Assembly: GCA_900772675.1 (NCBI GenBank)
Contig: CAAGRM010000118.1
Location: 1-5,542 of the forward strand
Length of the DNA stretch: 5,542 nt
Source: Lachnospiraceae bacterium
GTDB lineage: Bacteria > Bacillota > Clostridia > Lachnospirales > Lachnospiraceae
Reading direction: 5' to 3'
Position 1 is the first letter of the stretch; each line of letters begins with the position of its first letter. A model generated the notes under the pieces. It had not been told where the DNA came from and made no database searches. It saw nothing but the letters and a program-made list of their open reading frames with translations. Position numbers and translations under genes: made by a program. Below are positions 1 through 5,099 of the stretch, in pieces.

Positions 1-363
1 ATCGATGTATCCTTCATCTCCCTGACCAAAGTACTGCTTCCGGTTCGCGGCCTGATGGAGGAACATGGCGAAATCGCAGCACTCATCAAACCGCAGTTTG
101 AAGCAGGGCGTGAAAAAGTCGGCAAAAAAGGTGTTGTGCGTGATCCGGCGGTGCACAAAGAGGTGATAGAGATGGTTATTTCATATGCGAAGAGTATTTC
201 TTTTGGCGTCCGCCATCTGGAATTTTCTCCGATCAAGGGACCGGAAGGAAACATAGAATATCTTGTTCACCTGGTTCGGCTGCCGGACGATGTCGTAGAA
301 GAAGAGACCAATGTCGATATCGATGCTGTTGTAAAGAGCGCACACGATACATTGGATAAATAA
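1..363 (+). CDS. tlyA: TlyA-family rRNA 2'-O-methyltransferase (hemolysin-A family), C-terminal part, 5' end outside window
   Basis: The reading frame is open from base 1 and gives the last 120 residues; the N-terminal S4 RNA-binding domain and SAM-binding loops lie to the left of the window. TlyA proteins are FtsJ/RrmJ-fold enzymes of about 270 residues that methylate ribose 2'-OH groups of 16S and/or 23S rRNA. The visible piece starts at the DVSFISL motif, followed by LIKPQFEAGRE and GKKGVVRD, all hallmarks of the family. Visible D2, K30 and E86 are spaced 28 and 56 residues apart, exactly as D154, K182 and E238 of the K-D-K-E catalytic tetrad of Mycobacterium tuberculosis TlyA as I recall it; the first lysine is off-window. 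The end (TAA) is intact. nadK begins 52 nt downstream, consistent with an operon. The 'hemolysin' name is historical. An internal ATG at 55 is not the start, because conserved motifs lie before it. Confidence 0.93.
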   Translation: MDVSFISLTKVLLPVRGLMEEHGEIAALIKPQFEAGREKVGKKGVVRDPAVHKEVIEMVISYAKSISFGVRHLEFSPIKGPEGNIEYLVHLVRLPDDVVEEETNVDIDAVVKSAHDTLDK

Positions 364-369
364 GAGAGC

Positions 370-400
370 TGCAGTTCACGGGATTCCCCTTTGAACTGTA
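370..400 (+). other. Small stem-loop between tlyA and nadK
   Basis: Bases 370-378 pair with 392-400 (nine pairs, one of them G-U; core CAGTTCA/TGAACTG). The loop can fold further through GGG 380-382 with CCC 386-388. An A-run, not a T-run, follows on this strand, so it does not look like an intrinsic terminator. It ends 4 nt before the nadK Shine-Dalgarno (AGGAG 405-409). It could be an mRNA processing or stability element, or chance. Confidence 0.35.
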
Positions 401-415
401 AAAAAGGAGCACGAT

Positions 416-1273
416 ATGGAGCGATTTTACCTGATCACAAACAGAGCAAAGGACCCGGATCTTACCGTGACAGACCAGATCAGGCAATATCTGGAGGGGC
501 GGGGAAAAACGTGTCTTCTCTGCGATAACAGCGAAAAAGGGGAGCAGTACCATTACACTGATCCGGCGAAGGTGCCGGCAGACATCGACGGCATTCTGGT
601 GCTCGGCGGGGATGGAACACTTCTGCAGGCAGCGGGAGATGTCGTGGATCTGCAGATCCCGCTGCTGGGGATCAATCTTGGCACACTTGGGTATCTTGCG
701 GAAATTGACCGCGATACGCTATATGTTGCGCTGGACCATCTGATAGCGGATGAGTACACGATCGAGCACCGTATGATGCTTTGCGGCACAATTTACCGCG
801 ACGGAAAGCAAATGGCAGAGGATATGGCGCTGAACGACATTACGATCACACGGGAGGGAAGCCTGCGTGTCGTGCGGTTTGATAATTACGTGAATGGGGA
901 ATTTTTGAACTCGTACAGCGCGGATGGTATCATCATTGCAACGCCGACCGGTTCTACCGGCTACAGTCTTTCCGCAGGTGGTCCGATCATATCGCCGTCG
1001 GCCAGTCTGATGCTGATGACACCGCTTGCTCCGCATACGCTGAATACGAGAAGCATTGTTTTTCCGGCGGAGGATGTGATTGAAGTAGAGCTTGGACCGT
1101 CGAGAGACGGTGGTATTGAGCAGGGTATGGCGTATTTTGACGGTGATACCCGCGTTCCGATGAAAACCGGTGACCGGATTGTGATCAAAAAGGCCAGACG
1201 GGATACTCTGATTGTGAAAATCAGCAACATCAGCTTTCTGGAAACGCTGAGAAAAAAAATGGCAAACATTTAG
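416..1273 (+). CDS. nadK: NAD kinase
   Basis: NAD kinase phosphorylates NAD+ at the 2'-hydroxyl of its adenosine ribose to make NADP+, using ATP or, in some Gram-positive enzymes, polyphosphate. It is cytosolic and is the only route to NADP. The 285-residue product has the usual length and motif order: LGGDGT at 63-68 (phosphate-binding loop with catalytic Asp66), the Asn-Asp pair 140-141 corresponding to the NE/D motif, SADG at 168-171, the glycine-rich TPTGSTGYSLSAGGP at 176-190, the APHTLNTRSIV segment at 205-215, and FDGD at 241-244 in the C-terminal beta-rich domain. The ATG start has AGGAG (405-409) with 6-nt spacing. It lies between tlyA and argR, a position common in clostridia, and is probably cotranscribed with both. 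No damage or odd features seen. Older name ppnK. Confidence 0.96.
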   Translation: MERFYLITNRAKDPDLTVTDQIRQYLEGRGKTCLLCDNSEKGEQYHYTDPAKVPADIDGILVLGGDGTLLQAAGDVVDLQIPLLGINLGTLGYLAEIDRDTLYVALDHLIADEYTIEHRMMLCGTIYRDGKQMAEDMALNDITITREGSLRVVRFDNYVNGEFLNSYSADGIIIATPTGSTGYSLSAGGPIISPSASLMLMTPLAPHTLNTRSIVFPAEDVIEVELGPSRDGGIEQGMAYFDGDTRVPMKTGDRIVIKKARRDTLIVKISNISFLETLRKKMANI

Positions 1274-1300
1274 TAAATAGTTACGAATTTGCTACTGGGG

Positions 1301-1305
1301 AAGGA
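1301..1305 (+). promoter_or_regulatory. Ribosome binding site fixing the argR start
   Basis: AAGGA lies 7 nt before the ATG at 1313. The in-frame TTG at 1289 sits upstream of this site and has no Shine-Dalgarno of its own, so the protein should begin MKIARHAQ rather than eight residues earlier. Confidence 0.75.
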
Positions 1306-1312
1306 TATTGAA

Positions 1313-1789
1313 ATGAAAATCGCGAGACACGCACAGATTATCAAGTTAATTAACCAATACGATATTGAAACACAGGAAGAGCTGGCAAAGAAACTTGAAG
1401 AGAGTGGCTTTGCTGTAACACAGGCAACTATTTCAAGGGATATCCGTCAGCTTAAGCTCACAAAAGTACCAAAGGAGAATGGCGGAAGCCGTTATGCTGT
1501 TTTGCAGAATGCGCCGTCTGAGGTGGGAAGCCGTTATGCGCGCGTCCTGAAAGATGCGTTTATTTCTGTTGATCTTGCAAAAAATATTCTGGTCATCAAA
1601 ACCGTATCCGGCATGGCAATGGCAGCGGCAGCGGCTTTTGATGAGATGAACTGGGGCGAGATCGTTGGCTGTATCGGAGGAGACGATACCATCTTCTGTG
1701 TGGCAAGAGATGACGATGCTGCACTTGTGGCAGCAGAACGTCTGAAAAAAATGGTGGATGGTATGGAGGAGACGGGCGAGGAATTCTGA
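1313..1789 (+). CDS. argR: Arginine repressor ArgR/AhrC
   Basis: This is a hexameric, arginine-sensing transcription factor that represses arginine biosynthesis and, in Bacillus (AhrC), also activates catabolism. The product is 158 residues (family about 150). Residues 1-70 form the winged helix-turn-helix DNA-binding domain, with the recognition segment TQATISRDIRQLKL around 36-49, including the conserved Ser41-Arg42. The C-terminal oligomerisation and arginine-binding domain (about 77-150) carries GCIGGDDTIFCV, with the two aspartates at 124-125 that bind the arginine ligand in this family. The start is the ATG preceded by AAGGA. In B. subtilis and many clostridia argR/ahrC sits directly upstream of recN, as here, although no functional link is established. 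I looked for an ARG-box-like operator before the gene and saw none, so autoregulation is not supported by the spacer. Confidence 0.95.
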   Translation: MKIARHAQIIKLINQYDIETQEELAKKLEESGFAVTQATISRDIRQLKLTKVPKENGGSRYAVLQNAPSEVGSRYARVLKDAFISVDLAKNILVIKTVSGMAMAAAAAFDEMNWGEIVGCIGGDDTIFCVARDDDAALVAAERLKKMVDGMEETGEEF

Positions 1790-1855
1790 TGAATGTGCCC
1801 GGCCCCGCCCAAAAGATACAAAAGAGGACAGCGAGTGTGACACCGGAGGAAAAGA

Positions 1856-3547
1856 ATGCTGACAAATTTACACGTAAAAAATCTGGCCCTGATCGATGAA
1901 GCGGAAGTGGAGTTCGGTCCGGGCCTGAATATACTGACCGGAGAAACAGGAGCCGGAAAATCTATCCTGATCGGTTCGATCAATGCAGCGCTTGGAAAGA
2001 AGATGTCCCGGGAAATGATCCGGACGGGAGAGACAAGCGCGCTGGTGGAACTGGTCTTTGAAACCCAGAATCCGCATATCCTGGAGCTGTTAAAAGAGAT
2101 GGATCTCGAGACGGAGGATGGACAGGTTATCCTTTCACGAAAGATAACCGGAACCCGCAGCGTCTGCCGGATCAATGGGGAGGCGTGCAATGTTTCGCAG
2201 GCAAAAGCGCTTGCCGCACTCCTTTTGGATATCCATGGACAGCACGAACACCAGTCTCTGCTCTATCCGGAGCGGCAGCTTGCAATTCTTGATGCTTTTG
2301 CGGGTGCAGATGCCATTCCGGCAAAACAAAAGGTACAGGATCTGTATCAGGAATGGAAAAAGATCCGAAAAGAACTTTCAACATATGAACTGGACGAGGA
2401 AGCGAGAAAGCGGGAGGCAGCCTTTCTTACTTTTGAGATCAGCGAGATCGACGAAGCAGAGTTAAAAGAAGGTGAGGATGAAACACTGGAGACGGCATAC
2501 CGTAAAATGGGGCATGCGAAAAAAATTGCCGAATCCCTGCAGATGGTGTATACAATCACAGGTTACGGTGCAGAAAACAGCGCCGGAGAACAAGTCGGCC
2601 GCGCGATCCGGGAATTGCAGCAGGCGGCAATCTATGACGATGCGCTCGAAGGTCCGTCACAGACACTCTCTGATATCGACGGTTTGCTGAATGACTTTAA
2701 TCGTGAGATATCCGCGTATCTGTCTGAACTGACGTTTTCGGAAGAAGAGTATTATGAGACAGAAAAGCGGCTGGATGAAATCAACCGTTTAAAGGCAAAA
2801 TACGGAAAGACGATGGCGGAAATTGCCGCATACCGTGAGGAGCAGCAGAAAAAGCTGGAAAAACTGGAAAATTTTGAAAACTGCCGCGCCGCACTGCAGG
2901 AAGCATTACAGAAAACAGAAAAAAAACTGAATGCTGCAACGCATAATCTGTCGGAAATCCGCAAAGAATACGCAAAACGGCTGGAAATGCAGGTGATCGA
3001 AGGATTACGTGATCTGAATTTCCTGCATGTCGCATTTGAAATTTCATTTGAAAGAACGAAAAGCTATACGGAAAACGGAACGGATGCAGTGGAATTTCTG
3101 ATTTCCACGAACCCGGGAGAAGCCATTCGTCCGCTTGCGAAAGTCGTATCCGGTGGTGAGCTGTCACGTATTATGCTTGCAATAAAAACGATCCTTGCCG
3201 ACCGAGATGAGACCGAAACGCTGATTTTTGATGAAATTGACACCGGAATCAGCGGAAGAACAGCACAGAAAGTTTCCGAAAAGATGGCACAGATCGGCCG
3301 GCGCCATCAGATTATCTGTATTACGCATCTGCCGCAGATCGCCGCAATGGCAGATTCTCATTTTGAAATCGAAAAAAATGTCGAAGAAAATGAGACAGTC
3401 ACGTCGATCCATTCCTTATCCGAGGAAGATTCTGTCAGAGAACTGGCAAGAATGCTCGGTGGCGCGAAAATTACGGATTCTGTTCTTGCAAATGCCCGTG
3501 AGATGAAGGAATTGGCACAGGTACAAAAATCTGCAAGACTTAAATAG
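1856..3547 (+). CDS. recN: DNA repair protein RecN (SMC-like ATPase)
   Basis: RecN is a cytosolic SMC-family ATPase recruited early to DNA double-strand breaks, where it holds ends together and promotes RecA-dependent recombination. The 563-residue length is normal. The N-terminal ATPase lobe has Walker A GETGAGKS at 29-36 and the RecN-typical DIHGQHEHQSLL at 125-136. Residues about 155-375 are rich in Glu, Lys and Arg and form the short antiparallel coiled coil. The C-terminal lobe has the ABC signature VSGGELSR at 431-438, Walker B TLIFDEID at 455-462 with the D-loop TGISG at 463-467, and the switch histidine in ITHLPQIA at 489-496. The ATG start has GGAGGA (1845-1850) 5 nt upstream. It is the last gene of the tlyA-nadK-argR-recN group and is followed by a strong terminator. 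No SOS (LexA/DinR) box was evident in the 66-nt spacer before it, so DNA-damage control is not visible here. Confidence 0.96.
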   Translation: MLTNLHVKNLALIDEAEVEFGPGLNILTGETGAGKSILIGSINAALGKKMSREMIRTGETSALVELVFETQNPHILELLKEMDLETEDGQVILSRKITGTRSVCRINGEACNVSQAKALAALLLDIHGQHEHQSLLYPERQLAILDAFAGADAIPAKQKVQDLYQEWKKIRKELSTYELDEEARKREAAFLTFEISEIDEAELKEGEDETLETAYRKMGHAKKIAESLQMVYTITGYGAENSAGEQVGRAIRELQQAAIYDDALEGPSQTLSDIDGLLNDFNREISAYLSELTFSEEEYYETEKRLDEINRLKAKYGKTMAEIAAYREEQQKKLEKLENFENCRAALQEALQKTEKKLNAATHNLSEIRKEYAKRLEMQVIEGLRDLNFLHVAFEISFERTKSYTENGTDAVEFLISTNPGEAIRPLAKVVSGGELSRIMLAIKTILADRDETETLIFDEIDTGISGRTAQKVSEKMAQIGRRHQIICITHLPQIAAMADSHFEIEKNVEENETVTSIHSLSEEDSVRELARMLGGAKITDSVLANAREMKELAQVQKSARLK

Positions 3548-3558
3548 AGAGAAATCCA

Positions 3559-3565
3559 CATACTA
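3559..3565 (+). promoter_or_regulatory. Possible sigmaG -10 element for spoIVB
   Basis: CATACTA is the consensus -10 of forespore sigmaG promoters, and spoIVB is a sigmaG gene in B. subtilis. At the proper 17-nt spacing the -35 position (3536-3541, AGACTT) matches TGAATA at only three of six bases, so the promoter call is weak. Transcription would start near 3572, inside the left arm of the recN terminator. Confidence 0.3.
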
Positions 3566-3604
3566 AGAGGGAAATCACGAAACAAAGCGTGGTTTCCCTC
3601 TTTT
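3565..3604 (+). terminator. Rho-independent terminator after recN
   Basis: A 15-pair stem joins 3565-3579 (AAGAGGGAAATCACG) to 3588-3602 (CGTGGTTTCCCTCTT), with a single G-U pair (T3575-G3592) and an 8-nt A-rich loop at 3580-3587. A short T-run (3601-3604) follows. It lies 17 nt after the recN stop and should end the upstream operon, separating it from sporulation gene spoIVB. The T-run is short, so some read-through is possible. Confidence 0.85.
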
Positions 3605-3631
3605 ACTGTCGTAACAGTCAGAGAGGGAAAT
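3592..3631 (+). other. Alternative hairpin that competes with the recN terminator
   Basis: The terminator's right arm (3593-3601, TTTCCCTCT) also pairs perfectly with AGAGGGAAA at 3622-3630. The pairing continues inward through T3602-G3621 (wobble) and T3603-A3620, crosses one T-C mismatch, and closes with ACTGT 3605-3609 to ACAGT 3614-3618 around a CGTA loop. The outer G3592-T3631 wobble can add a pair. This structure and the terminator cannot form together because both use the same arm. The pairing is directly visible; a regulatory role is inference. Confidence 0.5.
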
Positions 3632-3655
3632 GCCGCAGAGTAAGCGCTCTCGGCA
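3631..3655 (+). other. Stem-loop just upstream of the spoIVB ribosome binding site
   Basis: TGCCG 3631-3635 pairs with CGGCA 3651-3655, and AGAG 3637-3640 with CTCT 3647-3650, leaving C3636 bulged and a TAAGCG loop. It ends 1 nt before the Shine-Dalgarno region (AAAGGA 3657-3662) without covering it. It could affect mRNA stability or translation of spoIVB, or be incidental. Confidence 0.4.
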
Positions 3656-3656
3656 G

Positions 3657-3662
3657 AAAGGA
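3657..3662 (+). promoter_or_regulatory. Ribosome binding site deciding the spoIVB start
   Basis: AAAGGA is followed by three in-frame ATGs at 3662, 3668 and 3674. The first overlaps the site and cannot use it. The second has 5-nt spacing and is preferred. The third has 11-nt spacing but could use GGGA (3664-3667) at 6 nt. The choice changes the protein by only two to four residues. Confidence 0.6.
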
Positions 3663-3667
3663 TGGGA

Positions 3668-4909
3668 ATGCAAATGACAAGAAAACAAAAGTACCGAAGA
3701 ATTCTGCTCGCACTGGCAGCGCTGTTTGTGATCCTTGCCGTTCTTCTGGGATACGATGCGATGCGTGAATCGCTGCCGGATACGATGTATGTGGATGAGG
3801 ACAGCAAAAATCCGTTTTTACCGCTTACCAGACATCCGCTTCTGACAATCTCAGAAGATAGCGAAGAAGCAAAAGAAAACGATTCCGGAAAATCTTGCGA
3901 TACGGTAGTGGAGTGTTCTGCGGCAGGAATTCCGCTGAAAAAGATCCGTGTGATCCGGGGAGAACGGCAAAAAGCTGCCGTCTGCGGCGCACCGGTCGGT
4001 ATTTATATGGAGACAGAGGGCGTGATGGTGATCCGTACGGCCGAGATCCGATCGGCAGACGGAACGGTTTACAGGCCGTCGGAAAATATTCTGCGCAAGG
4101 GAGACTATATCACCGAAGTCAACGGGCAGAAAATCAGCAGCAAACAGGAGCTGATCGATGCGGTAAAAGCATCGGAAGGTTCTTTGGTGTGTCTTTTGCT
4201 GATCCGTGAGGGCGAAGCAATTGAAGTGCAGGTGGCACCGCAAAAAGGCCAGGATGGCATCTTTCGTCTCGGTGTCTGGGTCCGCGACAACATGCAGGGA
4301 ATTGGAACACTGACGTTTGTGGAACCGGATGGAACCTTTGCGGCACTCGGCCATGGAATCAGCGATGTAGATACCGGAAAAATGCTTCAACTGAACAGCG
4401 GGGAACTGTATCTGACGCAGATCTTGTCTGTGGTGCCGGGAAAGGCAGGCGTCCCCGGGGAACTGCAGGGCGTGATCCATTATGAGAAAAAGAACCGCAT
4501 CGGATCGGTGACGGAGAATACGATTTATGGAATCCGTGGTGTGCTTGACCAGAAAACGCGCGGTATCCTGCCCCTGACGGAGATGGAGATTGCTTACCGG
4601 CAGGAGATCGAGAACGGACCGGCTACGGTTCGGATGTGTGTTGAAAACAAAGTGGAGGAGTACAATGCCAGAATCACAGAAATCCATCTTGGAAGTGAGA
4701 ATACGAACAAAAACTTTGTACTCGAAATTACAGACGAGCGGCTTTTGCAGAAAACCGGTGGAATTGTACAGGGAAACTCCGGTTCTCCGGTGATTCAGAA
4801 TGGAAGGCTGGTCGGCGCAATCACACATGTTTTTGTAAACCATCCGGAAAAAGGGTACGGTGTCTTCGCGGAAAATATGCTTATGGAAAGTGGAAAAAAT
4901 ATGCGTTAA
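3668..4909 (+). CDS. spoIVB: SpoIVB serine peptidase (S55 family), sporulation signalling protease
   Basis: In B. subtilis SpoIVB is made in the forespore, crosses the inner forespore membrane and cleaves SpoIVFA, releasing SpoIVFB to process pro-sigmaK. The 413-residue product (B. subtilis 426) has a basic N-terminus, one membrane segment at about residues 12-28, a PDZ domain at about 108-190 (with LRKGDYITEVNGQKI at 142-156) and a C-terminal S55 peptidase domain. The catalytic triad is visible: His229 in GHGISDVDTG, Asp356 in EITDERLL, and Ser371 in GNSGSP. The 15-residue Asp-Ser spacing equals Asp363-Ser378 of B. subtilis as I recall it. The stretch QNGRLVGAITHVFVN after the serine is typical of the family. 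One variant is Asn370 where Bacillus has Met (GMSGSP). It stands alone between a terminator and the spo0A promoter region; its own promoter is likely forespore-specific but is only weakly visible. The start was chosen by the ribosome binding site. Confidence 0.95.
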   Translation: MQMTRKQKYRRILLALAALFVILAVLLGYDAMRESLPDTMYVDEDSKNPFLPLTRHPLLTISEDSEEAKENDSGKSCDTVVECSAAGIPLKKIRVIRGERQKAAVCGAPVGIYMETEGVMVIRTAEIRSADGTVYRPSENILRKGDYITEVNGQKISSKQELIDAVKASEGSLVCLLLIREGEAIEVQVAPQKGQDGIFRLGVWVRDNMQGIGTLTFVEPDGTFAALGHGISDVDTGKMLQLNSGELYLTQILSVVPGKAGVPGELQGVIHYEKKNRIGSVTENTIYGIRGVLDQKTRGILPLTEMEIAYRQEIENGPATVRMCVENKVEEYNARITEIHLGSENTNKNFVLEITDERLLQKTGGIVQGNSGSPVIQNGRLVGAITHVFVNHPEKGYGVFAENMLMESGKNMR

Positions 4910-4931
4910 TTTGGTTAAAATTGTTAGTTTC

Positions 4932-4949
4932 TTCCGTAATTTTACGGAA
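4932..4949. repeat. Perfect 18-bp inverted repeat between spoIVB and spo0A
   Basis: TTCCGTAA TT TTACGGAA is a perfect palindrome 22 nt after the spoIVB stop. As RNA it gives a stem of about seven pairs with an ATTT loop, but no T-run follows on either strand, so it is a poor intrinsic terminator. It lies about 40 bp upstream of the spo0A -35, so an operator for a dimeric regulator is an alternative. Its identity is unknown. Confidence 0.6.
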
Positions 4950-4951
4950 AA

Positions 4952-4958
4952 TGTCGAT
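4952..4958 (+). promoter_or_regulatory. Near-consensus 0A box (Spo0A binding site)
   Basis: TGTCGAT matches six of seven bases of the 0A box TGTCGAA. It ends 29 bp upstream of the spo0A -35, a plausible place for autoregulation, which is known for spo0A in Bacillus. A seven-base near-match in an AT-rich spacer can occur by chance. Confidence 0.3.
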
Positions 4959-4967
4959 CGAATTTTT

Positions 4968-4983
4968 AAAATTTTTCGGGAAA
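4968..4983 (+). promoter_or_regulatory. UP-element-like A/T block upstream of the spo0A promoter
   Basis: AAAATTTTT (4968-4976) and AAA (4981-4983) sit at about -55 to -47 and -42 to -40 relative to the predicted start. This resembles the distal and proximal A-tracts of UP elements bound by the RNA polymerase alpha subunits, with the spacing one base shorter than ideal. Confidence 0.4.
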
Positions 4984-4987
4984 TATA

Positions 4988-5016
4988 TTGAAAAGGAGAA
5001 AAAAGATACTTATAAT
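4988..5016 (+). promoter_or_regulatory. SigmaA promoter of spo0A
   Basis: TTGAAA (4988-4993) and TATAAT (5011-5016) are separated by exactly 17 bp, which is a perfect -10 and a five-of-six -35. Transcription should start near 5022-5026, leaving an untranslated leader of about 75 nt before spo0A. This would correspond to the vegetative promoter of B. subtilis spo0A. Confidence 0.8.
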
Positions 5017-5099
5017 GTCTGTGTGATTGGAAAAGGTTCAGAAGAAAAAGAGATGTGTGAAATCTTTGGCAGACGGATGTTTTTGCGAAGGAGAGCTTT

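Noticed and set aside
1289..1312. TTG start extending ArgR by eight residues
   Set aside because: The Shine-Dalgarno AAGGA lies inside this extension and is well placed for the ATG at 1313; MKIARHAQ is a normal ArgR N-terminus.
1774..1810. GGGCG-AGG / CC-CGCCC pairing spanning the argR stop codon
   Set aside because: Only seven pairs with a mismatch and a loop of about 21 nt, and no T-run; too weak to call a terminator or attenuator.
2175..2690. Plus-strand frames of 96 and 72 codons inside recN
   Set aside because: They overlap recN in a different frame with low-complexity, basic, unrecognisable translations while the RecN frame is intact.
4992..5020. SigmaH promoter overlapping the spo0A sigmaA promoter
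   Set aside because: AAAGGAGAA fits the sigmaH -35 at eight of nine positions, but the -10 position (5014-5020) does not contain GAAT.
5015..5026. ATG-TCT-GTG-TGA minigene with AAGGAG (4993-4998) upstream
   Set aside because: Only three codons, with 16-nt spacing; the ATG overlaps the spo0A -10, so the predicted transcript would not contain it.
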